Positions 9,731 to 18,493 of a DNA stretch of 64,000 nucleotides are shown here, piece by piece. The DNA is from Azospirillum sp. OGB3 (GTDB lineage Bacteria; Pseudomonadota; Alphaproteobacteria; Azospirillales; Azospirillaceae): contig NZ_JACHYN010000001.1 in the NCBI RefSeq assembly GCF_014192915.1, forward strand, positions 744,001-808,000. Reading direction: 5' to 3'. The notes beneath the pieces are model-generated. The model made no database searches. It was given only the letters and a program-made list of their open reading frames with translations, and had not been told where the DNA came from. The translations under genes were made by a program, and so were the position numbers. Each line of letters starts with the position of its first letter. Position 1 is the first letter of the stretch.

Positions 9731-10963
9731 ATGTCGCTCCCGGACCTCGGCACCTTCGCTCTCGTCAACGACCGGCTCGACCGGCTGTCGGACTACCCCT
9801 TCACCCGGCTGGCGGCGCTGCTGGCGGGCGTGACGCCGCGCACCAACGCCGAGCCGATCATGATGTCGGTGGGCGAGCCGCAGCACCAGCCGCCGGCCAT
9901 CATCGACGAGACGCTGCGCGCCAACGCCCATTTGTGGGGCAAATACCCGCCGGTCGGCGGCACGCCGGAGTTCCGCGAGGCGGTGGGCGCTTGGCTGACC
10001 CGCCGCTACGCCCTGCCGGACGGCCTGTTCGACGCCGAAACGTCGGTCCTGCCGGTGTCCGGCACGCGCGAGGCGCTGTTCCTGCTCGCCCTGCTGGCGG
10101 TGCCGCCGTCCAAGGCAGGCCGCCAGCCGGCGGTGCTGATGCCCAACCCCTTCTACGCGCCCTACGAGGGGGCGGCCCTGCTGGCGGGGGCGGAACCGGT
10201 GTTCCTGCCCTCCACCCGCGAGACCGGCTTCCTGCCCGACCTCGACGCGCTGACGCCGGAGCTGCTGGAGCGCACGGCGCTGTTCTACCTCTGCACCCCG
10301 GCCAACCCGCAGGGGGCGGCGGCCGACGCCGCCTATCTGGAGCGGGCGATCGGGCTGGCGCGGCGCTACGGCTTCATCCTGGCGGTGGACGAGTGCTACG
10401 CCGAGATCTACCTGGACAAGCCGCCGGTCGGCGCGCTCCAGGTCGCCTCGGGCCTCAACCATGAAGGGAAACCCTGGGCGAACATCCTGGTCTTCCATTC
10501 CCTGTCCAAGCGGTCGAGCGCCGCCGGGCTGCGGTCGGGCTTCGTGGCCGGCGATCCGGAGCTGATGTCCCGCTTCACCCGCCTGCGCAGCTATTCCAAC
10601 GCCGGAATGCCCCTTCCGGTGCTGGCGGCCAGCGCCGCCCTGTGGCGGGACGAGGCCCATGTCGAGGAGAACCGCGCGCTCTACCGCGCCAAGTTCGACG
10701 CGGCGGAGGCCGCGCTGAAGGGGCGCTACGGCTATTACCGGCCGGACGGCGGCTTCTTCCTGTGGCTGGAGGTCGGCGACGGTGAGGAGGCGACGCGCCG
10801 CCTGTGGGCGGAGGGCGGCATCCGCGTGCTGCCTGGCGCCTATTTGACCCGCTGCAACCCCGGCGAGGCCAATCCCGGCGCGCCCTTCATCCGCATCGCG
10901 CTGGTGAACGACGCCGAGACGGTCGCCCACGCCTGCGCCACCATCGCCCGCATCCTGGGATAA
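9731..10963 (+). CDS. dapC: PLP aminotransferase, N-succinyldiaminopimelate aminotransferase (DapC) type
   Basis: Class I/II aminotransferase of 410 residues. PLP contacts are visible: the substrate region NPFYAPYEGA, the Asn of TPANPQG, Asp and Tyr of DECYAEIY, and the Schiff-base Lys260 in SLSKRSSAAGLRSGF. The carboxylate-binding Arg lies in FIRIALV. The SLSKRS...GLRSGF form is typical of proteobacterial DapC, which acts in the lysine/diaminopimelate pathway. In the Azospirillum literature the gene after glnZ is called aat (aspartate aminotransferase-like), so specificity is not settled. The start MSLPDLGTFALVNDRL follows an AAGGAT; an in-frame ATG at 9710 is possible. Confidence 0.87.
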   Translation: MSLPDLGTFALVNDRLDRLSDYPFTRLAALLAGVTPRTNAEPIMMSVGEPQHQPPAIIDETLRANAHLWGKYPPVGGTPEFREAVGAWLTRRYALPDGLFDAETSVLPVSGTREALFLLALLAVPPSKAGRQPAVLMPNPFYAPYEGAALLAGAEPVFLPSTRETGFLPDLDALTPELLERTALFYLCTPANPQGAAADAAYLERAIGLARRYGFILAVDECYAEIYLDKPPVGALQVASGLNHEGKPWANILVFHSLSKRSSAAGLRSGFVAGDPELMSRFTRLRSYSNAGMPLPVLAASAALWRDEAHVEENRALYRAKFDAAEAALKGRYGYYRPDGGFFLWLEVGDGEEATRRLWAEGGIRVLPGAYLTRCNPGEANPGAPFIRIALVNDAETVAHACATIARILG

Positions 10964-11049
10964 GGGCCGCCTGATCCGGCTCAAGTCACCCCGGTCTTTC
11001 GCCCCGAAGGACGGGTTCGGTACAGCACGTTCTTGAGGACCTTCTGCCC

Positions 11050-13575
11050 ATGGCACGACCCGCAAGCCCCCGCAGCGGAAGCGGCAAAAGCGCCGGAGCG
11101 CGGCCCGCCGGAGCACGGACGGAGAAGCCGCCCTTCTTCTCGCCCGCCACGCGCGCCTTCGTGGTGGCGCGGGCGCGCGAGATGGCGGGCTTCGCGCTGG
11201 GCGTGGTCGGTCTGGTGCTGATGGTCATCCTGGGCAGCTACAACCCGGCCGATCCCTCGTGGAACGCGGTTCCGGCGGCGGACGTCCACATCCACAACCT
11301 GTTCGGCCGGTTCGGTGCCCACTTGGCCGACGTCCTGATCCAGTCGCTGGGCTGGGCGGCCTATCTGCTGGCGCTTGTCCCGATGATGTGGGGCTGGCGC
11401 CTCAGCCTGCAGAAGAGCGTCCGGCACCCGCTGTTCCGCAGCGTGCTGGCGGTGTGGGGCGTGCTGCTGGTCGCCATGTTCCTGGCCGGGATGGGGGGCG
11501 GGGGCAATGACCCGCTGAACGGCCATCCCGGAGGCAGCTTCGGCATTGTGCTGCTGGACGGGGTCAGCAAGCTGCTGCTCGGCAGCCCCGGCAACCCGTT
11601 GGTCGGCACCGTGGCCGGGGTGGCCGGCGGGCTGATCCTGTTCGTCGCCATGGGCCTGTCGATCCGCGAATGGGCGGCCAGCCTGCGCGAGACCGCCGCC
11701 GGCCTCGCCCGCCTCGGGCGGGGCGCGCGGGCCGGCATGTCCTTCGTGCGCGACAAGGGCGCGGAGGCCGCGCGCAATGCGGTTCACCAGACCGGTGGCC
11801 TGCTGCGCCGGGAGCCCAGCCTCGCGACCACGGACAGGAAGACCGCCGAGCCGATGCCCGACGACACTCCCGACACGGAAAGCGGCGCCATCACCCTGCG
11901 CGCCGCGCCGCGCGGCCGCCTGTCCGACTCCATCAGCGTCGAACCGCGCGTGGAGGCCAAGACGCGCACCGTCCCGGTGGTCACCCCGCCCGCCGGGGGC
12001 AAGACGAAGGCCGCCGACCAGGGGCGCCCGTCCAAGCAGGCCGCCCTCAATCTGGAGGAGGCGGACGGCTACGAGCTGCCGCCCCTCGACCTGCTTCAGA
12101 TCGTCCCGACCAGCGTGCGCGGCGAGAAGGTGGACGAGGCGGCGCTGCGCGAGAACGCGGTGAAGCTGGAGGGCGTGCTGTCCGATTTCGGCGTCCGCGG
12201 CGAGGTGCAGAAGGTCCATCCCGGCCCGGTCGTCACCCTTTACGAGCTGGAGCCGGCCCCCGGCACCAAGTCGTCCCGCGTCATCGGCCTGGCCGACGAC
12301 ATCGCCCGCTCGATGAGCGCGGTGTCGGTCCGCGTCGCCGTGGTGCCGGGCCGCAACGTCATCGGCATCGAGCTGCCCAACGCCAAGCGCGAGACGGTGC
12401 TGCTGCGCGAGCTGCTGGCCGGCGACGTCTTCGACAAGACGGCGGGCAAGCTGTTGCTGGCGCTCGGCAAGGACATCGGCGGCCAGTCGGTGGTGGCCGA
12501 CCTCGCCCGCTTCCCGCACCTGCTGGTCGCCGGCACGACGGGCTCGGGCAAGTCGGTGGCGATCAACACGATGATCCTGTCGCTGCTCTACCGCTTGGCC
12601 CCCGACCGCTGCCGCTTCATCATGATCGACCCCAAGATGCTGGAGCTGTCGGTCTATGAGGGCATCCCGCATCTGCTGACACCGGTCGTCACCGACCCGA
12701 AGAAGGCGGTGGTCGCCCTGAAATGGACGGTGCGGGAGATGGAGGACCGCTACCGCAACATGTCCAAGCTGGGCGTGCGCAACATCGAGGGCTACAACGC
12801 CCGCCTGCGCGAGGCCCGCGCCGACGGCGAACTGCTGACCCGCCGCGTCCAGACCGGCTTCGACCCCGACACCGGCAAGCCGATCTTTGAGGAGCAGCCG
12901 CTCGACCTGAAGGAACTGCCCTACATCGTCGTGATCGTGGACGAGATGGCCGACCTGATGCTGGTGGCCGGCAAGGACATCGAGGCGGCGATCCAGCGCC
13001 TCGCCCAGATGGCCCGCGCCGCCGGCATCCACCTGATCATGGCGACGCAGCGCCCGTCGGTGGACGTCATCACCGGCACCATCAAGGCCAACTTCCCGAC
13101 GCGCATCAGCTTCCAGGTCACCTCCAAGATCGACAGCCGCACCATCCTCGGCGAGCAGGGGGCGGAGCAGTTGCTCGGCCAGGGCGACATGCTCTACATG
13201 GCCGGCGGCGGCCGCATCACCCGTGTCCACGGCCCCTTCGTCGCCGACGGCGAGGTGGAGCAGGTGGTGAAGTTCCTCAAGACCCAGGGCGAACCGAGCT
13301 ACGTCGACGCCATCACCGAGGAGGACGACGAGGACGGCGGCTCCTTCGACGACGGGTCGGGTGCCGGCGGCGGGTCGGGCGACGACCTTTACGACAAGGC
13401 CGTGGCGGTGGTCTGCCGCGAGCGCAAGGCGTCCACCAGCTTCATCCAGCGCCAGCTCCGCATCGGCTACAACTCCGCCGCCCGTCTGATCGAGCGGATG
13501 GAGACCGAAGGCGTGGTCAGCAAGCCCAACCACGCCGGCAAGCGCGAGGTCCTGGCCCGCAACATCGAGGAGTAG
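11050..13575 (+). CDS. ftsK: DNA translocase FtsK
   Basis: Septum-anchored DNA pump of 841 residues that clears and resolves chromosome termini at division. The N-terminal 200 residues hold four to five membrane helices (FALGVVGLVLMVILG, WAAYLLALVPMMWG, VLAVWGVLLVAMFLAGMG and others). A variable linker covers about 210-330. The motor follows, with Walker A GTTGSGKS at residues 495-502, Walker B VVIVDEMADLM and the ATQRPSVDVITG block. The C-terminal gamma winged helix (YDKAVAVVCRERKASTSFIQRQL to the end) reads KOPS sites. The linker is short, as in most alphaproteobacteria. A GAGGA lies 11 bases before the ATG. lolA follows, as in many proteobacteria. Confidence 0.97.
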   Translation: MARPASPRSGSGKSAGARPAGARTEKPPFFSPATRAFVVARAREMAGFALGVVGLVLMVILGSYNPADPSWNAVPAADVHIHNLFGRFGAHLADVLIQSLGWAAYLLALVPMMWGWRLSLQKSVRHPLFRSVLAVWGVLLVAMFLAGMGGGGNDPLNGHPGGSFGIVLLDGVSKLLLGSPGNPLVGTVAGVAGGLILFVAMGLSIREWAASLRETAAGLARLGRGARAGMSFVRDKGAEAARNAVHQTGGLLRREPSLATTDRKTAEPMPDDTPDTESGAITLRAAPRGRLSDSISVEPRVEAKTRTVPVVTPPAGGKTKAADQGRPSKQAALNLEEADGYELPPLDLLQIVPTSVRGEKVDEAALRENAVKLEGVLSDFGVRGEVQKVHPGPVVTLYELEPAPGTKSSRVIGLADDIARSMSAVSVRVAVVPGRNVIGIELPNAKRETVLLRELLAGDVFDKTAGKLLLALGKDIGGQSVVADLARFPHLLVAGTTGSGKSVAINTMILSLLYRLAPDRCRFIMIDPKMLELSVYEGIPHLLTPVVTDPKKAVVALKWTVREMEDRYRNMSKLGVRNIEGYNARLREARADGELLTRRVQTGFDPDTGKPIFEEQPLDLKELPYIVVIVDEMADLMLVAGKDIEAAIQRLAQMARAAGIHLIMATQRPSVDVITGTIKANFPTRISFQVTSKIDSRTILGEQGAEQLLGQGDMLYMAGGGRITRVHGPFVADGEVEQVVKFLKTQGEPSYVDAITEEDDEDGGSFDDGSGAGGGSGDDLYDKAVAVVCRERKASTSFIQRQLRIGYNSAARLIERMETEGVVSKPNHAGKREVLARNIEE

Positions 13576-13582
13576 CGGCCCT

Positions 13583-13686
13583 TGCCCCCACCCCAGCCCT
13601 CCCCCGCTGCGCAGGGGAGGGAGTTTAGCGCGAAGCGGCGGCAGTCCCCTCCCCTGCGTTAGCGGGGGAGGGTCAGGGTGGGGGCA
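13583..13686. repeat. GC-rich intergenic palindrome, copy 2
   Basis: About 104 bases that fold end to end: TGCCCCCACCC at the left pairs with GGGTGGGGGCA at the right, and inside are two CTCCCC...GGGGAG stems. It occupies most of the ftsK-lolA spacer, immediately after the ftsK stop. The sequence closely resembles copies at 3068-3151 and 54408-54491. It may act as an mRNA-end structure for ftsK. Confidence 0.8.
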
Positions 13687-13767
13687 CCGTGAGTTCGCTT
13701 TAATCCTTGGAACCACCACCGCCACGCCCCATTTCCGCCCGGAACGTCCGGTTACCTAGCAGGCATC

Positions 13768-14430
13768 ATGAAGATCCCGTTCCGCCGCATTCTGGCTGCC
13801 GCTGCCGTCGCTCTGTCCGTTACCACGGCGGGGGCGATCCTCGACCCCGCGCTCGCCGCGCCGCGCGCCGCCGCCCTGTCCGCCCAGGATCAGGCGCTGG
13901 TCGCCCAGGCGGAAAGCTATCTGAACGGCATCGGCACGCTCCAATCGAAGTTCGTGCAGGTCGCCCCGAACGGGCACCAGACCGCCGGCACCTTCTACCT
14001 CGCGCGTCCCGGCCGGATGCGGCTGGAGTACGACCCGCCGGTGAAGGACTTCGTCGTCGCCGACGGCGCCTTCATCTTCTATTGGGACGGGGAGATGCGG
14101 CAGCAGTCCAGCGCGCCCATCGGCAGCACGCTGGCCGACTTCATCCTGCGCAAGAACATCCGGCTGTCCGGCGACGTGACGGTGACCGGCGTCTATCAGG
14201 CGCCGGGGCTGGTGGAAATCAGCCTGACCGAGACCAAGGACCCCGGCAAGGGCACCCTGACTCTGGTCTTCGAAGACCGGCCCTTCCAGCTCCGCAAATG
14301 GCGGGTGCTGGACGCCCAGGGGCTGACGACCGAGGTGGCGCTGATGAACCCGCGCGAGGGCATGCAGTTCGACTCGAAGCTCTTCTACTTCATCGAACCC
14401 AGCAAGAGCGACTACGGCCGCAACAACTGA
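13768..14430 (+). CDS. lolA: Outer-membrane lipoprotein carrier protein LolA
   Basis: Periplasmic chaperone of 220 residues that ferries lipoproteins from the inner-membrane LolCDE exporter to the outer membrane. A signal peptide of about 30 residues ends near ALAAPRAA. The mature part shows the LolA pattern: AESYLNGIGTLQSKFVQ, then GTFYLARPGRMRLEY, followed by DFVVADGAFIFYWDGEMRQ. It ends with a FYFIEPSKSDYG tail. Position after ftsK agrees with the conserved ftsK-lolA order. No lolB lies nearby, as usual for alphaproteobacteria. Confidence 0.94.
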   Translation: MKIPFRRILAAAAVALSVTTAGAILDPALAAPRAAALSAQDQALVAQAESYLNGIGTLQSKFVQVAPNGHQTAGTFYLARPGRMRLEYDPPVKDFVVADGAFIFYWDGEMRQQSSAPIGSTLADFILRKNIRLSGDVTVTGVYQAPGLVEISLTETKDPGKGTLTLVFEDRPFQLRKWRVLDAQGLTTEVALMNPREGMQFDSKLFYFIEPSKSDYGRNN

Positions 14431-14581
14431 TTTGCCCCAACGAATTTGCACGGAAGTCGCGCGAATCCCGCCACTGCGACAACCCGCCGCCGCAACGAAG
14501 TCCTCATGATCCTGTTGCCGTGATGCATCGGGCGCGCTCACCCGCCCCCGGTGCACTCGAACGGATGAGGGGAGACGAGAC

Positions 14582-15202
14582 ATGGCTACGGAGGCGATGT
14601 ATGAGGCCCGGCGGGTCCAGGGCATGAACGATCTGCTGGCGCGCAACTGGTGGGCGCTGGCGTTGCGCGGCGCCGCGGCGGTGATGCTCGGCCTGCTGGC
14701 CTTCCTTCTGCCGGGGGCGACGGTCGCCACCCTGGCGATTCTTCTTGCGGTCTATCTGCTGATGGACGGGCTGTTCGCCATCGTCGGCGGCGTCCGCGCC
14801 GCCCAGGCGCAGGAGCGCAGCCTGCCCTTCCTGCTGGACGGCGTGGTCAGTCTGGTGGCGGGCGCCGTGGCCCTGCTGTGGCCGGAGGCGAGCCTGTTCG
14901 CGCTGATCTTCGTCATCGCCGCCTGGTCGGTCATCACCGGCTTCGCCAAGATCATGACGGCGTGGCGCATGCACCGCACCCACGGCAAATGGGCCTGGGG
15001 CGTGGCCGGCGCCCTGTCGGTGCTGTTCGGCTTCGGCATGTGGGTCCTGCCGTCGCTGGGCCTGCTGGCCGTGGCGCTGGGTGTCGGCAGCTATCTGATC
15101 GCCTATGGCGCGCTGGCCATCATCACCGCCGTCCGCCTGCGCCGCTGCCTGCACGACCGGAACCACCCTTCCAACCACGGCAACGCCGTGGCGGCGGAAT
15201 AA
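14582..15202 (+). CDS. HdeD-family (DUF308) membrane protein
   Basis: Inner-membrane protein of 206 residues with six predicted helices in three similar pairs (ALRGAAAVMLGLLAFLLPGA, LAILLAVYLLMDGLFAIVGG, LLDGVVSLVAGAVALLWP and so on), the DUF308 repeat pattern of HdeD. The short NW-ALRG start and the WMHRTHGKWAW-type central loop agree. HdeD is associated with acid resistance in enteric bacteria, but no hdeA or hdeB is present, so its role here is open. A strong GAGGGGAGACGA ribosome site precedes the ATG. It converges on the yifB gene with a four-base gap. Confidence 0.85.
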   Translation: MATEAMYEARRVQGMNDLLARNWWALALRGAAAVMLGLLAFLLPGATVATLAILLAVYLLMDGLFAIVGGVRAAQAQERSLPFLLDGVVSLVAGAVALLWPEASLFALIFVIAAWSVITGFAKIMTAWRMHRTHGKWAWGVAGALSVLFGFGMWVLPSLGLLAVALGVGSYLIAYGALAIITAVRLRRCLHDRNHPSNHGNAVAAE

Positions 15203-15206
15203 AGCA

Positions 15207-16739
15207 TCATCGACCGGGGGCGATGCGGCGGTAGCCGAGCGCCTCCGCGATGTGCGGGCGGCGCACGCCGCCCCCGCCGTCCAGATCGGCGAGCGTGCGG
15301 GCGACGCGCATGACACGGTGATAGCCGCGGGCCGAGAGCTTCAGCCGCTCCGCCGCCTCGGTCAGCAGGGCGCGGCCCGGTTGGTCGGGGGCGGCGGCCT
15401 TTTCCAGCAGTTCGCCGTCCGCCTCGGCGTTGGTGCGCACCGCCCGGCCCTCGGGAAAGGGGCCGAAACCGGCGTAGCGCTCCGCCTGGACGGCGCGGGC
15501 CACCGCCACGCGGGCGGCCACATCGGCGCTGCCCTCGGCGGGCGGCGGCAGGCTGAGGTCGGCGGGGCTGACGGCCGGCACGTCGATGTGCAGGTCGATA
15601 CGGTCGAACAGCGGCCCACTGATCTTCGACTGGTAGTCGGCGGCGCATTTCGGGGCGCGGGCGCAGGCCAGCGACGGGTCGTCGAGATGGCCGCAGCGGC
15701 AGGGGTTCATGGCGGCGATCAACTGCACCCGCGCCGGGTAGGTCACATGGTGGTTCACCCGGCTGACGACGGCCTTGCCGGTCTCCAAGGGCTGGCGCAG
15801 CGCCTCCAGCGTGCCGCGCGGGAATTCGGGAAGCTCGTCGAGAAACAGAACGCCTTTGTGAGCGAGCGAAATCTCGCCGGGCTTGGCGCGCGACCCGCCG
15901 CCGACCAGGGCGGGCAGGCTGGCCGACTGGTGCGGCGACCGGTAGGGGCGCTGGCGCAGCAGTCTGCCGCCCTCCAGCAGGCCGGCGACGCTGTGGATCA
16001 TCGAGACCTCCAGCGCCTCCGCCGGGTCGAGCGGCGGCAGCAGACCCGGCAGCCTCGCCGCCAGCATCGACTTGCCGGAGCCGGGCGGCCCGATCATCAA
16101 CAGATTGTGCGATCCGGCGGCGGCGACCTCCAGCGCGCGCTTGGCCGTCTCGTTGCCCTTCACGTCACGCAGATCGAGCGGCGCCTCGGCGCTCTCCTGG
16201 ATGCGCGGCCGGGGGCGGGTCAGCACCTGCTGGCCGCGGAAATGGTTGATGAGGGCGAGCAGCGTGGCGGGCGCCAGCACGTCCAAACCTTCGCCCGCCC
16301 AGGCGGCCTCGCCGCCGCAGGCCTCCGGGCAGATCAGGCCGCGGTCGTGGGCCAGCGCGTTGATGGCGGCGGGCAGCACCCCCGCCACCGGGGTCAGCGC
16401 CCCGTCCAGCGCCAGCTCGCCCAGCGCGCAATAGCGGCTCATCTCCAGATCGGGCAGCACGCCCATGACGGTGAGCAGGGCCAGCGCGATGGGCAGGTCG
16501 AAATGGCTCCCCTCCTTCAACACGTCCGCCGGGGCGAGGTTGACGGTGATCCGCTTGGCCGGCAGGGCGAGGCCGAGCGCGTGCAGTGCCGCCCGCACCC
16601 GCTCCCGGCTCTCGGCCACCGCCTTGTCGGGCAGGCCGACCACGGTGAAGGCGACGATGCCGCCGGACATCTGCACCTGAACATCGATGTCCAGAACCTC
16701 GATGCCCTGGAACGCAACCGTGTTGATCCGCGCAACCAT
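15207..16739 (-). CDS. comM: YifB/ComM-family magnesium-chelatase-like AAA+ ATPase
   Basis: Hexameric AAA+ protein of about 510 residues. An N-terminal Lon-like (ChlI) domain (VDVQVQMSGGIVAFTVVGLP, SRERVRAAL) leads into the ATPase core with Walker A GPPGSGKS and Walker B GVLFLDELPEF. A zinc-site pattern, CRCGH...C...C (residues around 370-390), and the C-terminal helical domain complete the family layout. ComM promotes branch migration during integration of incoming DNA in naturally transforming bacteria; most bacteria carry a homologue of unclear use. I chose the ATG giving MVARINTVAFQG because that is the family's usual start; an ATG four codons upstream (16751) is an alternative. Confidence 0.94.
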   Translation of the reverse strand: MVARINTVAFQGIEVLDIDVQVQMSGGIVAFTVVGLPDKAVAESRERVRAALHALGLALPAKRITVNLAPADVLKEGSHFDLPIALALLTVMGVLPDLEMSRYCALGELALDGALTPVAGVLPAAINALAHDRGLICPEACGGEAAWAGEGLDVLAPATLLALINHFRGQQVLTRPRPRIQESAEAPLDLRDVKGNETAKRALEVAAAGSHNLLMIGPPGSGKSMLAARLPGLLPPLDPAEALEVSMIHSVAGLLEGGRLLRQRPYRSPHQSASLPALVGGGSRAKPGEISLAHKGVLFLDELPEFPRGTLEALRQPLETGKAVVSRVNHHVTYPARVQLIAAMNPCRCGHLDDPSLACARAPKCAADYQSKISGPLFDRIDLHIDVPAVSPADLSLPPPAEGSADVAARVAVARAVQAERYAGFGPFPEGRAVRTNAEADGELLEKAAAPDQPGRALLTEAAERLKLSARGYHRVMRVARTLADLDGGGGVRRPHIAEALGYRRIAPGR

Positions 16740-16845
16740 GCCAGACGCCATGCTTTTGGAAATGCACGCGAGTGTATGGTCCGCTCGTTTATTTTGCCAG
16801 GATAACGTGTTTGAGAGGCGAGTCGGGCCCGTACGCTTGCGCGCG

Positions 16846-17385
16846 TCAGCCGGCCTCCTTGTCTGTCGCATCCGATTCGATGTGCCAAAGCAGGGCGGGA
16901 ACGCGGGCCTTCAGAACCCGCCGAATATCCGTTCCGGAGGCGGTGGTGCCGAAGCTGCTCAATCTCAGAACCCGCCCCGTATAGAAATTGGCGCGGCTTG
17001 GCCGGATGAGGTGCCGGCTGTCCTCTGAGACTCTCAAAACATACGTGGATGGCGCGCGTTTCGCTCCCCAAAGACGACCATGTTCAGCCGATGTGATGCC
17101 TTCCCATCGTATGGGGGATACGGTTTGCCCATAAATGAACAAGCCAGTCTCGTCCGCTTTGATAAGCGGCCCCTTGTAGGGCACTGTGGCCAGAACCTCC
17201 ATGAATTCATGGCTTGCTACGACAGTGACGGCGATGCCTATCCAGGCACGGACCTGAGCCAAGTTGAACGAGATGATCAAATACAAACCATACGAAGCCA
17301 AGCAAGCGGCGGTTGCCAGTAAGAAAAGCTGCTGGGCTTTTGAGGAGTAGGCGATGAACGAGTCATCATTATTTTCGCTTCTCAT
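16846..17385 (-). CDS. Orphan two-helix membrane protein, possibly STM3941-like
   Basis: Protein of about 179 residues that I cannot assign firmly. Two hydrophobic helices near the N terminus (LFLLATAACLASYGLYLII and an adjoining VRAWIGIAVTVVA) precede a soluble region in which GPLIKADETGLFIYGQ then PIRWEGITSAE resembles the PH-like fold of STM3941-type proteins. The DNA here, and the 260 bases upstream, are clearly richer in A and T than neighbouring genes and use atypical codons (AAT, ATA, TTT), which suggests later arrival. The ATG at 17385 (MRSENNDDSFIAYSS) has no good ribosome site; an in-frame start at 17493 is possible. Confidence 0.6.
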   Translation of the reverse strand: MRSENNDDSFIAYSSKAQQLFLLATAACLASYGLYLIISFNLAQVRAWIGIAVTVVASHEFMEVLATVPYKGPLIKADETGLFIYGQTVSPIRWEGITSAEHGRLWGAKRAPSTYVLRVSEDSRHLIRPSRANFYTGRVLRLSSFGTTASGTDIRRVLKARVPALLWHIESDATDKEAG

Positions 17386-17647
17386 CAATTGTATGCCTAT
17401 TACAATTTGCGAGTTTTCTTTGAAAAATGCCTTGGCATCAGCATGACGAAAAAGGGTTGCGTGTTTTTGGCGCCGGCGATAGAAAGGTAGCAATGCCGAT
17501 CTCCATGATTTCGCACGGTATAGAAACTACAATTAAATTCAACTCATCCGTTCCTCGCTCCATGAGAACGCCGGCAACGGATTTTTGGGAAGCTGGGTGA
17601 TCTGCCCTATCTTTGGGGAAGAACACACCGAACAAGGAACCGGGACC

Positions 17648-18394
17648 GTGCAGCTTCTTCTCAGCACCTGGGCCGAGGCCGAGGCTTACCTGAAGACCTC
17701 CAAGGGCATCATCCTGCCCATCGGCTCCACCGAGCAGCATGGGCCGAACGGGCTGATCGGCACCGACGCCATCTGCGCCGAGGTGGTTGCCCGCGGCGTC
17801 GGCGACGCCACCGGGGCCATGGTCGGGCCGACCATCCCGGTGGGCATGGCCGTGCACCACATGGATTTCGCCGGCTCGATGACGCTGAAGCCCTCCACGC
17901 TGATTGCCCTGCTGCGCGACTATGTGATGTCGCTGGCCGAGCATGGATTCGAGCGCTTCTTCTTCGTCAACGGCCACGGCGGCAACGTCGCGTCCGTCCG
18001 CGCCGCCTTCTACGAGATCTACGCGGAGAATCGCGCCCTGCGCGGCCGGCAGGCGCCGGAGCTGCGCTGCACCCTGGTCAACTGGTGGGAGAATCAGGAG
18101 ATCGGCCGCCTGTCGCGGGAGCTGTTCGGCGGCAAGGAAGGCTCTCACGCCACGCCCAGCGAGGTGTCCCTGACCCAGTACGCCTATCCCGAGTCGATCA
18201 AGACGGCGGCGATGGACCCGGAGACCGCGTCGCCCGGAGGCTTCTACGACGCCCGCGACTTCCGGCGCCGCCACCCGGACGGGCGCATCGGCTCCGCCCC
18301 CGGCCTCGCCTCGCCGGAGCACGGCAAGCGCCTGTTCGAGACGGCGGTCGAGGCGATTTCCCGCCAGTACGGCGCCTTCCTGGCGGAGGCCTGA
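17648..18394 (+). CDS. Creatininase-family amidohydrolase
   Basis: Protein of 248 residues of the creatinine amidohydrolase fold, a metal-dependent family that opens amide rings or removes formamide groups. Metal ligands are visible: Glu29 and His31 in STEQHGP, Asp40 in GTDAIC, His110 in VNGHGGN and Glu172 in GSHATPSEVS. The GTG start is chosen because an AAGGA lies eight bases ahead of it; the open frame upstream lacks family similarity. It precedes a peptide-type ABC transporter in the same orientation, which suggests it processes an imported amide or cyclic peptide-like compound (inference). Specific substrates (creatinine, mycofactocin precursor, formamidopyrimidine) cannot be distinguished. 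Confidence 0.9.
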   Translation: MQLLLSTWAEAEAYLKTSKGIILPIGSTEQHGPNGLIGTDAICAEVVARGVGDATGAMVGPTIPVGMAVHHMDFAGSMTLKPSTLIALLRDYVMSLAEHGFERFFFVNGHGGNVASVRAAFYEIYAENRALRGRQAPELRCTLVNWWENQEIGRLSRELFGGKEGSHATPSEVSLTQYAYPESIKTAAMDPETASPGGFYDARDFRRRHPDGRIGSAPGLASPEHGKRLFETAVEAISRQYGAFLAEA

Positions 18395-18493
18395 GCGGAA
18401 AGCCCGCGGAAAAGCCATCCTGCGGCCTTGAACTCGGGCGGGGCTTCACCGCATCATCCCGCGCCGAGACAACGATTGGGGGAAACAGCCGTC

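Noticed and set aside
10981..13725. Minus-strand open frame of 914 codons opposite ftsK
   Set aside because: Antisense shadow rich in Arg, His and Gly; FtsK motifs on the plus strand are complete.
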